NCBI GenBank assembly: GCA_937872275.1 | Contig: CALMSE010000183.1 | Location: forward strand, 1-14,224 | Direction of reading: 5' to 3' | Source of the DNA: an uncultured Leucobacter sp. | GTDB lineage: Bacteria > Actinomycetota > Actinomycetes > Actinomycetales > Microbacteriaceae | DNA: 14,224 bases | Part shown: positions 1 to 6,971 of the stretch, piece by piece | Position numbering within the stretch: position 1 is the first letter of the stretch | How the letters are laid out: the number at the start of each line of letters is the position of its first letter | Position numbers and translations under genes: made by a program | The notes under the pieces: model-generated | What the model was told of the DNA's origin: nothing | Databases searched by the model: none | Seen by the model: only the letters and a program-made list of their open reading frames with translations

Positions 1-32
1 AGTGTTTTCTAGGGGAGTCGGGGGCTTCTATC

Positions 33-123
33 TGGCGGTGACGGTGGGATTTGAACCCACGGTAGGGGGTTACCCTACACGACTTTTCGAGAGTCGCACC
101 TTCGGCCGCTCGGACACGTCACC
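33..123 (-). tRNA. tRNA-Ser (anticodon CGA)
   Basis: The minus strand folds as a class II (long variable arm) tRNA. The acceptor arm pairs GGTGACG (123-117) with CGTCACC (43-37), followed by discriminator G and an encoded CCA at 35-33. The anticodon stem GACT/AGTC closes the loop CTCGAAA, giving anticodon CGA, which reads serine UCG codons. The variable arm (GTGTAGGGTAACCCCCTAC region) and a T-arm GTGGG-TTCAAAT-CCCAC are both present. The size of about 91 nt with CCA is normal for tRNA-Ser. No clear U-tract terminator is visible between its 3' end and the left edge. Confidence 0.97.
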
Positions 124-168
124 GCGGAAAAGCTTACGGGATATGCGTACGGATCGCGAATCGGCGAG

Positions 169-185
169 GGCCTCCGCCCGAGGCC
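169..185 (-). terminator. Small hairpin after ridA copy 1
   Basis: GGCCTC (169-174) and GAGGCC (180-185) pair around a 5-nt loop, starting a few bases beyond the stop codon of the RidA gene at 189. There is no U-run after it, so it is only a weak terminator candidate. Confidence 0.3.
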
Positions 186-188
186 GCG

Positions 189-590
189 TCAGCCGCGGCG
201 CGAGGGCAGCGCGACCGTGACCTCGATCTCGATGAGGGTGCCCTCGATCGCGAGGCCCGTGACTCCGATGAGCGTCTGCGCCGGGTGCCGGTCGCTGCCC
301 TGCACCGCCTCGATGGCGGCCGTGATCTCGACGAACGAGGTCGGCTGCAGCGTGTAGATCGTGCGCCGCATCACGTCGTCCCAGTCCGCCCCGAGCTCGT
401 CGAGCACGACCTTGATGTTCTCCATGGCGGCTCGAGTCTGACCTCCGAGGTCGGACGCCGCGAGCGAGAAGTCCTGCCTCAGGCCGAGCTGGCCCGAGAC
501 GTAGGCGATGCCGGCGTCCTCGTCCACCGCGGCGTGGCTGAATCCGGGCGCCGGGTGCAGGGCAGGGGGGTTGATCAGGGTTCGCGTCAT
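189..590 (-). CDS. RidA/YjgF/YER057c-family protein (copy 1)
   Basis: This 133-residue protein has the full length of the chorismate-mutase-like RidA fold (usually 120-135 aa), which forms trimers with ligand sites between subunits. Family features are the N-terminal INPPALHPAPGFSHA segment, YVSGQ at 30-34, a central helix with QTRAAMENIKVVLDELGA, and the closing IEGTLIEIEVTVAL strand. The start at 590 is preceded by a purine-rich GAGAGGCGAAGAG stretch, and a sigma70-like promoter lies about 60 bp further up. The residue aligned with the catalytic arginine of true RidA (Arg105 in Escherichia coli numbering) is Gln105 in HPAQT. It may therefore belong to the Rid4-7 type and lack 2-aminoacrylate/imine deaminase activity. 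It is transcribed divergently from a RutA-like oxygenase. In the E. coli rut operon the RidA member RutC accompanies RutA, so a similar partnership is an attractive inference. The family call is firm; the reaction is not known. Confidence 0.92.
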   Translation of the reverse strand: MTRTLINPPALHPAPGFSHAAVDEDAGIAYVSGQLGLRQDFSLAASDLGGQTRAAMENIKVVLDELGADWDDVMRRTIYTLQPTSFVEITAAIEAVQGSDRHPAQTLIGVTGLAIEGTLIEIEVTVALPSRRG

Positions 591-647
591 CGTCTCTTCG
601 CCTCTCCGCGCTCGCGCGCACAGCCGGCGGATCGCCGGATCGGTCTC

Positions 648-677
648 ACCATAGGCCGCCTCGATGACGCCCGTCAA
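648..677 (-). promoter_or_regulatory. Probable sigma70-type promoter of ridA copy 1 with overlapping dyad
   Basis: On the minus strand TTGACG (677-672) and TATGGT (653-648) are separated by 18 bp, about 60 bp upstream of the RidA start. The -35 box lies inside the perfect 5-2-5 dyad TGACG-GG-CGTCA (665-676), a plausible operator. A CCGGCG-GAT-CGCCGG hairpin (624-638) would lie near the 5' end of the transcript. Nothing else coding is seen between 591 and 856. Confidence 0.6.
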
Positions 678-740
678 TCGACCGGGATGCCGCGGAACCG
701 GGGCCGAAGATCGGGCGACCGCCGCAGGACGGATCAAGAC

Positions 741-755
741 TGCGTATTTCGGATA
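741..755. promoter_or_regulatory. Shared intergenic motif TGCGTATTTCGGATA, copy 1
   Basis: This 15-bp AT-richer element lies between the divergent RidA and RutA-like genes. It recurs with a single C/T change at 11953-11967, upstream of the importer operon. It has partial dyad character around TTCGG. It may be a regulator-binding site; the regulator is unknown. Confidence 0.4.
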
Positions 756-782
756 GCACAGGGAAACCCCGGCGGTGCAACC

Positions 783-822
783 TTGTCCCAAACCTCCGAC
801 TCCCGTCGTTGGTTTGGGACAA
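783..822. promoter_or_regulatory. Perfect 12-bp inverted repeat upstream of the flavin monooxygenase
   Basis: TTGTCCCAAACC (783-794) and GGTTTGGGACAA (811-822) are exact reverse complements with a 16-bp spacer. The element ends 34 bp before the ATG at 857. It could be an operator for a dimeric regulator, with arm centres 28 bp apart, or a leader hairpin if transcription starts further upstream. No convincing -10/-35 pair was found for the plus-strand gene, so its exact role is open. Confidence 0.65.
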
Positions 823-856
823 AGGCTGTCCCCTCGTAGACGCAGAAACGAGCACC

Positions 857-1963
857 ATGAATCGCGAAATCCTCAACGGCGAAGACTTCAAACTGGGCCT
901 CTTCTCCGCCAACTGCTCCGGTGGTCTCGCCGTCACCAAGATCCCCGAACGATGGAGCGCCAGCTGGGAGGACAACCTCGCCATGGCGAAGGTCGCCGAC
1001 GAGGTGGGCATCGACTTCCTGCTGCCCATCGCCCGCTACGTCGGCTACCAGGGCGAGACCAACTTCCACGGCAGCGTGCTCGACCCCCTCGTGTGGGCGG
1101 CGGGCATCATCGCCAGCACGAAGCGGATCAACGTGTTCTCGACGATCCACACCGCCTTCACCCATCCCATGGCCATCGCGAAGCAGATCGCGACCATCGA
1201 CCAGCTCGGCGGCGGCGGCCGCGCCGGCCTCAACGTCGTCGCGGGCTGGAACAAGCCCGAGTACGACGCCATGGGGGCGCTGATGCCGCAAGAGCACGAC
1301 GACCGCTACGCCTTCGCCGAGGAGTGGCTGCAGGTGGTCGAGGAGGCCTGGAGCTCGCAGGGCAAGTTCCAGCACGACGGCAGGTTCTTCCAGCTGACCG
1401 ACACCGAGTCGGAGCCGAAGCCCGAGGGCGGCCGCGTGCCCATCCTCAACGCCGGCTCATCCGGGCAGGGCCGCGAGTTCGCCGAGAAGTACTCCGACTT
1501 CGCCTTCACCATCATCCCCGACGCCGAGACGGGGCGGGGCATCGCCGCCGGCATGAAGGCGGAGGCTCGGGAGAAGTACGGCCGCAAGGTCGGCGTGCTG
1601 ACGGCCGGTCACGTGGTCTGCCGCCCCACCCGGGCCGAGGCCGAGGACTACCTCGCTTACTATGCTGATGAGAACGCGGACTGGGGGGCGGTGGACTACC
1701 TCATGGAACTGCAGGGCATGCACGCGATGTCGTTCACGCCCGAGATGCTCGAGACGATGCGCTCGCGCTTCGCCTCGGGCCATGGCACCCTGCCCCTCAT
1801 CGGCACCCCCGAGGAGGTCGCGGAGCAGATCCGCGCCGTGTCCGACGCCGGCTTCGACGGGATGACCCTCGCCTTCGTGGACTACACGCGCGAGGTCGGC
1901 GAGTTCGGCCGCGACGTCATGCCGATCCTCGAGCGCATGGGGGTGCGGAGGCCCCGGGGCTGA
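857..1963 (+). CDS. LLM-class flavin-dependent monooxygenase, RutA-like
   Basis: The 368-residue product is a bacterial-luciferase-like TIM-barrel enzyme that would use reduced FMN and oxygen. It resembles RutA, the pyrimidine oxygenase, throughout. The N-terminal strand is KLGLFSANCSGGLAV, compared with the NCSGG segment of RutA. The mid-protein LNVVAGWNKPEYDAMG motif matches the GLN-V-GW-K--Y signature. Further segments are HDDRYAFAEEW, the PILNAGSSGQG phosphate-binding-type loop, and GTLPLIGTPEEVAEQI near the C-terminus. Length is typical of the family. The ATG at 857 fits conserved N-terminal spacing; an upstream in-frame ATG at 809 would add 16 residues crossing the inverted repeat, so it was not chosen. 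The ribosome binding site is weak. A flavin reductase is needed in this family and none is visible nearby. The substrate is unknown: possibilities are ring or amide cleavage of an N-heterocycle, or another flavin-N5-oxide-type oxygenation. Confidence 0.9.
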   Translation: MNREILNGEDFKLGLFSANCSGGLAVTKIPERWSASWEDNLAMAKVADEVGIDFLLPIARYVGYQGETNFHGSVLDPLVWAAGIIASTKRINVFSTIHTAFTHPMAIAKQIATIDQLGGGGRAGLNVVAGWNKPEYDAMGALMPQEHDDRYAFAEEWLQVVEEAWSSQGKFQHDGRFFQLTDTESEPKPEGGRVPILNAGSSGQGREFAEKYSDFAFTIIPDAETGRGIAAGMKAEAREKYGRKVGVLTAGHVVCRPTRAEAEDYLAYYADENADWGAVDYLMELQGMHAMSFTPEMLETMRSRFASGHGTLPLIGTPEEVAEQIRAVSDAGFDGMTLAFVDYTREVGEFGRDVMPILERMGVRRPRG

Positions 1964-1964
1964 C

Positions 1965-2906
1965 ATGGCCGAGCGTCCCCTGAGCGGCTTCCCCGTGGTT
2001 CACAGCGCGAACCACGGGGCGCTCAGGGACGCGGTCGACGGGCTCACCGGGTACGACCATGCGGTGATCCGGTCGACCAGCGCTCCGCGCCCCGGCGCGG
2101 GACTCGTGAACGGGCTGCGCCTCGACCGGATCTCGCTCGTCTTCGTCGCCTACGCCAACCGGGTGAGCGTACTCGCGCCGCCCACGCGGGATCAGGTGCT
2201 GCTCGTGATCCCCCTCGGCCCGATGCACGTCGAGACCGCCGGGCACCGCTCGAGGATGACGACGCCCTTCGCGCTCTCCTCGGCGATCGAGACCACCATG
2301 CACCCCGACCCCGACGCCGGCGCCCTCGTCGCCTCGGTGCAGGTCTCGGCGATCGTCGAGGTGCTGCGCGAGAGCTTCGGCGGACACCGCACCTTCGAGC
2401 TCGACCTCTCTCAGACCCGCCCCATCCCGCTGAACGCGAGCATCGGCCTGCGCCGCACCTGGACCGAGTTCGTGTGGCGCCCCGACCCCGCCGGCGTCGA
2501 GGATCTCATCGACAGCCTCCTCATCGGCCTCGTGCCCTATATCAACTACCTGGCCCACGAGCGCGCGGAGTGGCTGCAGCCGCCCGCCTACCTCATGGCC
2601 GCCGTGCGCTATCTGCGCCGGCATCACGCCGAGCCGATCTCGATCACCTCGCTGAGCGACGCGATCGGCATCGGCTCGCGACAGCTGCAGATCGCCTTCA
2701 AGGCCCACATCGGCTGCACCGCGCAGGAGTACCTCAAGGGACTGCGTCTGGAGCACGCCTGGGCGCTGCTCGGTTCGGCCTCCCTGGCGCACACCGAGCG
2801 CACGATCGCGTCGGTCGGGGCCGAGGTCGGGATCCCGCACCAGGGCCGCTTCGCGCAGTACTTCGTCGAGCGCTTCGGCGTGCTGCCCTCCGCGCTGCTC
2901 GGTTGA
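1965..2906 (+). CDS. AraC-family transcriptional regulator
   Basis: This 313-residue regulator starts one base after the stop of the flavin monooxygenase (TGA-C-ATG). The two are almost certainly co-transcribed and translationally coupled. Residues 1-200 resemble the AraC-binding-like sensor domain (RISLVFVAYANRVSVLAPP, then a cupin-like core). Residues 210-313 form the double helix-turn-helix: SITSLSDAIGIGSRQLQIAFKAHIGCTAQEYLKGLRL is the first motif with the linker, and TIASVGAEVGIPHQGRFAQYFVERFGVLPS is the second, with the usual G---RF---F---FG--P pattern. The placement suggests control of the monooxygenase and perhaps the divergent RidA gene through the 591-856 region. The inducer is unknown. 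AraC proteins commonly bind direct repeats, so the perfect inverted repeat at 783-822 need not be its site. Confidence 0.93.
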   Translation: MAERPLSGFPVVHSANHGALRDAVDGLTGYDHAVIRSTSAPRPGAGLVNGLRLDRISLVFVAYANRVSVLAPPTRDQVLLVIPLGPMHVETAGHRSRMTTPFALSSAIETTMHPDPDAGALVASVQVSAIVEVLRESFGGHRTFELDLSQTRPIPLNASIGLRRTWTEFVWRPDPAGVEDLIDSLLIGLVPYINYLAHERAEWLQPPAYLMAAVRYLRRHHAEPISITSLSDAIGIGSRQLQIAFKAHIGCTAQEYLKGLRLEHAWALLGSASLAHTERTIASVGAEVGIPHQGRFAQYFVERFGVLPSALLG

Positions 2907-2957
2907 GAGCGGCGCCCGCGCGCCCGTGACGGCCGGGCTGCCGCTCCTCTCCGGGAA

Positions 2958-3011
2958 CAGGTGTCAGCGGGGTGCGCCCAACCCCGGAACGGTGCACCGA
3001 AGTGACACCTG
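2958..3011. terminator. Convergent intergenic hairpin, candidate bidirectional terminator
   Basis: CAGGTGTCA (2958-2966) pairs perfectly with TGACACCTG (3003-3011). An inner arm GGTGCGCC/GGTGCACC (one G-T wobble) extends the structure past a 4x4 internal loop. It sits in the 133-bp gap between the converging AraC and iorB genes. No U-tract follows on either strand, so it would be a GC-type or Rho-assisted terminator. Confidence 0.5.
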
Positions 3012-3039
3012 CCGGGAGGGCCCGGAGGGCCCGGCCGTC

Positions 3040-4695
3040 TCAGGCCGCGATCGGAAGCGTCTTCAGCGCCGCGGCCAGCGCCGCGCCGTCCTCGTCGGCG
3101 AGCGATGCCTGCGTCAGGCGGGCGATCGTCGCCGCCGCGTCGTCGCGCCCCCGCAGCGCGGGCACCAGGTCCATGATGATCGTGAAGCTCTCGACGCCGT
3201 GGGCGTGGGTCTGGCCGTAGCCCTTGAGCACGCGCGGCAGCTTCGCGACCTCGGCCGCAAGAGCGTAGTCCTCGCCCGCGAGGTCGACGACCGCGTCGAG
3301 CCAGGCATCGATGGCCCGCTGCTCGCGGTCGAAGCGCAGCGAGCGCGGGCGCATCGGCCGCATGGCGACGAGCATGCGCAGCAGCGTGAAGCCGTAGATG
3401 CCGGTGGTGTTGATGATCATGCCGTTGCGGGTGACCTTGCCCACGAACCTGTCGAGCGTCTTCGAGCCCATCATCCACCGCCCGATCGCCCGCGGCATCA
3501 TGTCGGCGATCTCCTCGAGCTGGGGGTGCAGGAACTCGCGCACCTGCGTCAGCTGGCCGCTCGATGCCTTCGCCTCCTTGCGCACGCCCTCGAGGCGCCG
3601 GGTGCGCACCTTCTGCATGGCGACGTTGATCGTGTCCTGGTAGCTCATCCAGAGCGCGGTGTGGCGCGCGACCTCGAGGCTGAGCTCGGAGGAGTCAGCG
3701 CCCAGGGCGCGGTCGAAGCCCGCCACCCGCTCCGCGCGATCGAGGTAGCGATCGGCGTAGGCGACGTTCTGGTAGACGGCCGTGCGCACGACGCCGTGCA
3801 CGACCATCGAGCGGGCCTCCTCGGGGAAGGCCGAGACGCGATCCATGCGGCTCTTGAGCTTCGGCCCCACGAGGCTGCGCGGATCCGCGATCGCGAGCTC
3901 GTGGTGGCGCTTCTCGGCCGCCTCGTTCGCCTCGACCTCCGGGTCCTTCGGCGGGCGGCGCCCGATCGTCACGCGCACCGGCCCGAGACCCGAGGGCTGC
4001 TTCGGCTTCGCGGCCGCGGCCTCCGCCTCGGCGACGGCCTGCACGGCCACGTCGAAGGCGAGCGCGAAGGCCTTCAGCGAGCGCTCGACCCCCTTGCCCG
4101 TGCGGCGGATCGCCTCCTCGTAGTTCTCGCGGGGGATCGGCAGCGCGCCGGATCCGGCGAGGGCGCCGAACAGCGACGACGAGAGCACGCTGCCGGCCTG
4201 CAGCGCGAGAGTGTTGAAGTCGGCTGCGATGAGGCGCTTGGAGCCGGTCTCGGCCGAGCCGAGCAGGCTCGCGTCGTCGACGCGGCCGTCGCCCAGGTGC
4301 ATCTTCTCGGTGATGGAGTAGACGCGGTTGGTCGAGGCGATGAGCGTCGTGCGGTCGGGCGTGCAGAAGCCGCGCTGCAGGGCGCGGCCCGCCTCCATGA
4401 GCTCGGAGGCGATCACCACGTCGACCTGGCCCGGGGTCGGGAAGAGGCTCAGGATCGGCTCGGTGCGCGCGCTGCCCTCGGAGATCGGATCGGCGTCGGG
4501 GTAGAGCTCGACGTAGTAGACGGTGGCGCCCGTGCGCTGGGCGACGCCCGCGACCGAGGTGCTCTGAGCGGTGTAGCCGGAGGCCTCGCCGAGCGAGACG
4601 ATCCAGTCGCTCAGCACGCCGCCGCCCTCTCCGCCCATGGCGAGGATCGCGATGGTGATGGGCCGCCGGCCCGACTCCCACGAATTCGAGTTCAC
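3040..4695 (-). CDS. iorB: Indolepyruvate/aryl-2-oxoacid:ferredoxin oxidoreductase, beta subunit with long C-terminal domain
   Basis: The 551-residue product starts with GTG at 4695, overlapping the iorA stop by four bases (GTGA). This matches a coupled two-subunit enzyme. Residues 10-230 are the gamma-type domain of 2-oxoacid:ferredoxin oxidoreductases: the glycine-rich nucleotide-fold strand ITIAILAMGGEGGGVLSDWI (13-32) and SVAGVAQRTGATVYYVE, compared with the GMAQRGG motif of classical IorB. Classical IorB is only about 200 aa. The remaining half (about 255-551), starting near PRSLVGPKLKSRMDRVSAF, resembles the DUF6537 region found at the C-terminus of the large fused aerobic IOR proteins. 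Together with IorA it should oxidatively decarboxylate aryl pyruvates with CoA, giving an aryl-acetyl-CoA, CO2 and reduced ferredoxin. The ferredoxin partner is not in the window. The family call is strong; substrate preference is inferred. Confidence 0.88.
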   Translation of the reverse strand: MNSNSWESGRRPITIAILAMGGEGGGVLSDWIVSLGEASGYTAQSTSVAGVAQRTGATVYYVELYPDADPISEGSARTEPILSLFPTPGQVDVVIASELMEAGRALQRGFCTPDRTTLIASTNRVYSITEKMHLGDGRVDDASLLGSAETGSKRLIAADFNTLALQAGSVLSSSLFGALAGSGALPIPRENYEEAIRRTGKGVERSLKAFALAFDVAVQAVAEAEAAAAKPKQPSGLGPVRVTIGRRPPKDPEVEANEAAEKRHHELAIADPRSLVGPKLKSRMDRVSAFPEEARSMVVHGVVRTAVYQNVAYADRYLDRAERVAGFDRALGADSSELSLEVARHTALWMSYQDTINVAMQKVRTRRLEGVRKEAKASSGQLTQVREFLHPQLEEIADMMPRAIGRWMMGSKTLDRFVGKVTRNGMIINTTGIYGFTLLRMLVAMRPMRPRSLRFDREQRAIDAWLDAVVDLAGEDYALAAEVAKLPRVLKGYGQTHAHGVESFTIIMDLVPALRGRDDAAATIARLTQASLADEDGAALAAALKTLPIAA

Positions 4696-6878
4696 GCGGC
4701 CACCTCGTACTTCGACGCGCGGCGCTCGACCGGAGCGGTGAGCATGGAGATCCACCCCTTTCGCACGGCGCCCCAGGCGCGATCCCACAGGTTCGGGTTG
4801 ATCACCACGTCGGTGCGGTAGAACGAGGGGCAGAGCGAGGCCGCGTGCGCGTTCGCGCCGCACACGCCGCAGCCCACGCAGCTGTCGATGACGGTCGCGA
4901 CGGGATCGGTGCGCATCGGGTCGGGGTTCTCCTTGATGGTGAGCGAGGGGCAGCCCGAGACGCGGATGCAGGCGTGATCGCCCGTGCAGGTGTCGGCGTC
5001 GACGCCGAAGCGCTGGCGCACGACCCGCTTGCCGTCGGAGACCTTCTTCGCCGTGATGGGCTTCTCGCGGCGCTGCTTGTTCAGCATGCACTCGCTCTGC
5101 GCGATGATGACCTTCGGGCCGGGCTCGTCGGTCGTGAAGGCCTTGATGAAGAGGTCGCGGAGCTTCCCGATCTCGTAGGTGTCCCTGACGGTCTTGGCCC
5201 ACTTCACGCCGATGCCGCGCACGGCGCGCTCGATGGGGTGCTGGATGGATCGGGGGGTCGGGGCTCCGGTATAGGTCGAGAGCACGTCCTGCCCGCCGGT
5301 CGCCGCGGCGTAGGCGTTGTCGACGACCACGAGCACCTGGTCGTTCTTGTTGAAGACCGCGTTGCCGACGCCGCTCGTGAGGCCGTTGTGCCAGAAGCCG
5401 CCGTCGCCCATGACCGCGACGGTCGAGCGGTCGGCGCCCTCGGCGTTGAGCGCGGAGGCGCCCGCCGAGCCGAGGCCGTAGCCCATGGTGGTGGCGCCGA
5501 GGTTGAAGGGCTCGTTGATGGCGAAGAGGTGGCAGCCGATGTCGGCGCTCACGTGGTGCTCCTGGCCGATCTCGCGCTCGGCGAGCTTCATGGCGCTGAA
5601 GATCGGCCGCTCGGGGCAGCCGGTGCAGAGCCCGGGCGGGCGGGCCTGCACCTCCTTGGCCTCGACGCGGGGGGCGAAGGGGCTCGCGGGGTCGTCGGCC
5701 GAGAGCAGCAGGGAGGGGGTGGAGAGGATGAGGTCGGGCTCGTACTGCTTCAGGAAGGCGGAGAGGCCCTTCGTGACGACGTGGGTCTGGTACTCGCCGG
5801 CCATCGGTAGCAGGTCCTTGCCGTGCAGTGCGGTGGTGGATCCGGCCTTGCGGAGGATCGAGTGCATGTTCTGCTCGATGTAGTCGGGCTGGCCCTCTTC
5901 GAAGAGCAGCACTGCGCGCTTGCCCTCGCAGAATTCGATCACCTCCTCGTCGATGACGGGGTAGGTGACGTTCATGACGTACATCGGCACCTTCGTGTTG
6001 CCGAAGGCGTCGGAGCAGCCGAGCAGCTCGAGCGCGCGGTTGACCGTGTTGTAGAGGCCGCCCTGCACGATGATGCCGATGTCGTCCACGCTGCCCTCGG
6101 TGGCCGAGGCGTCGAAGACCTCGTTCATCCTGTGCTTGCGGATGTACTCCACCGCCGCGGGCCAGCGCTGCTCGATCTTCTCGCGCTCGTGCAGGAAGCT
6201 CGCCGGGGGCAGCACGATGCGGCTGAGGTCGCGCTTCGGGTTCTCGATGGCCTCGGTCACGGTCATGGCCGGGCGCACGTTGTCCTTCGCGACGAAGCCG
6301 CCGTGGAGGTGGTTCGAGCGCAGGCGGATGTCGAGCATGACGGGGGTGTTGCTCGCCTCCGAGAGGGCGAAGCCGTGCTCGACGGCGTCGACGATCGCGG
6401 TGATGTTGGGGCGCGGATCGAGCAGCCACATCTGCGACTTCATGGCGAAGGCGTGCGAGCGCTCCTGCATGATGCTCGATCCCTCGCCGTAGTCCTCGCC
6501 GAGGATCACGAGTGCGCCGCCGGTCACGCCGCCGGAGGCGAGGTTCGAGAGCGCGTCGGAGGCGACGTTCAGGCCCACGGTCGACTTGAACGCGACGGCC
6601 CCGCGCATCGGGTAGTGCACCGAGGCGGCGAGCATCGCGGCCGCGGTGGCCTCGCTCGCCGAGTTCTCGAAGTAGACGTCGAGCTCGTCGAGGATCTCCT
6701 TCGCGTCGCCCAGCACGTCCATGAGGTGCGAGATGGGCGCGCCCTGGTAGCCGCCGACGTAGGAGACGCCGGATTGCAGCAGCGCCTTCGTGACCGCGAG
6801 GATGCCCTCGACGTGCAGCACGGATCCCGCGCCCTCGCGCAGTACCTTGACCTCGTTGGCGAATGAACGCTCAGCCAT
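4692..6878 (-). CDS. iorA: Indolepyruvate/aryl-2-oxoacid:ferredoxin oxidoreductase, alpha subunit
   Basis: The 728-residue catalytic subunit has the order expected for IorA. The pyrimidine-binding domain at 20-200 carries GGYQGAPISHLMD (42-54) and the cofactor-activating ENSASEATAA region (71-80). A linking domain follows, then GLCTGCPERP (416-425). The TPP pyrophosphate/Mg domain runs from GDGGFWHNGL (491-500) to NAYAAATGGQ (521-530). A C-terminal 8-iron ferredoxin-like domain spans 625-690. Cluster ligands in that domain are C631, D634, C637, C643 and C667, C670, C673, C683. The second ligand of the first group is Asp rather than Cys, and the last Cys of the second group is about six residues further away than in ordinary ferredoxins. 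A GAGGGG ribosome binding site precedes ATG 6878. The enzyme class is usually oxygen-sensitive, but homologues occur in aerobic bacteria for aryl-pyruvate breakdown. It has its own candidate promoter in the gap after the importer genes. Confidence 0.92.
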   Translation of the reverse strand: MAERSFANEVKVLREGAGSVLHVEGILAVTKALLQSGVSYVGGYQGAPISHLMDVLGDAKEILDELDVYFENSASEATAAAMLAASVHYPMRGAVAFKSTVGLNVASDALSNLASGGVTGGALVILGEDYGEGSSIMQERSHAFAMKSQMWLLDPRPNITAIVDAVEHGFALSEASNTPVMLDIRLRSNHLHGGFVAKDNVRPAMTVTEAIENPKRDLSRIVLPPASFLHEREKIEQRWPAAVEYIRKHRMNEVFDASATEGSVDDIGIIVQGGLYNTVNRALELLGCSDAFGNTKVPMYVMNVTYPVIDEEVIEFCEGKRAVLLFEEGQPDYIEQNMHSILRKAGSTTALHGKDLLPMAGEYQTHVVTKGLSAFLKQYEPDLILSTPSLLLSADDPASPFAPRVEAKEVQARPPGLCTGCPERPIFSAMKLAEREIGQEHHVSADIGCHLFAINEPFNLGATTMGYGLGSAGASALNAEGADRSTVAVMGDGGFWHNGLTSGVGNAVFNKNDQVLVVVDNAYAAATGGQDVLSTYTGAPTPRSIQHPIERAVRGIGVKWAKTVRDTYEIGKLRDLFIKAFTTDEPGPKVIIAQSECMLNKQRREKPITAKKVSDGKRVVRQRFGVDADTCTGDHACIRVSGCPSLTIKENPDPMRTDPVATVIDSCVGCGVCGANAHAASLCPSFYRTDVVINPNLWDRAWGAVRKGWISMLTAPVERRASKYEVAA

Positions 6879-6929
6879 GTCGCTACCCCTCTTCCGTCGT
6901 CTTCGCCGGGTGTGCGCAACACATTACCC

Positions 6930-6957
6930 GATATATCTCTATTATGTCGACCGTCAC
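6930..6957 (-). promoter_or_regulatory. Candidate promoter of iorAB
   Basis: On the minus strand GTGACG (6957-6952) and TATATC (6935-6930) are spaced 16 bp, inside the AT-rich 93-bp gap between the last permease gene and iorA. The element aligns with the importer promoter, which has the same 16-bp spacing, TGACGG at -35 and GATATAT at -10. The -35 region contains the imperfect dyad TGACGGTCGACA (6945-6956). The leader would be about 45-50 nt. The promoter call is pattern-based only. Confidence 0.45.
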
Positions 6958-6971
6958 GCAAACGAAATGTT

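Noticed and set aside
33..123. tRNA-Ser as the attachment site of a genomic island covering the window
   Set aside because: The 3' end of the tRNA, where integration normally occurs, faces left and away from the cluster. No integrase or repeat of the tRNA end is seen inside the window.
2..220. Open frame on the plus strand with a GFEPTVGGYPTRLFESRTFG-like product
   Set aside because: It is the antisense of the tRNA-Ser gene, a well-known false protein call.
2926..4821. 631-codon plus-strand open frame opposite iorB
   Set aside because: It is antisense to iorB. Its Arg/Ala/Glu/Asp/His-rich composition is typical of a GC-rich shadow frame and it resembles no family.
4696..6429. Upstream extension of the iorB frame, suggesting a 1129-residue fused protein
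   Set aside because: The extension overlaps iorA in another frame and is Arg/His/Pro-rich noise. The GTG at 4695 with a 4-base overlap is the natural start.
5823..6866. 347-codon plus-strand open frame opposite iorA
   Set aside because: It has a Val/Leu/Asp/His-rich shadow composition, no family motifs, and the well-supported iorA gene on the other strand.
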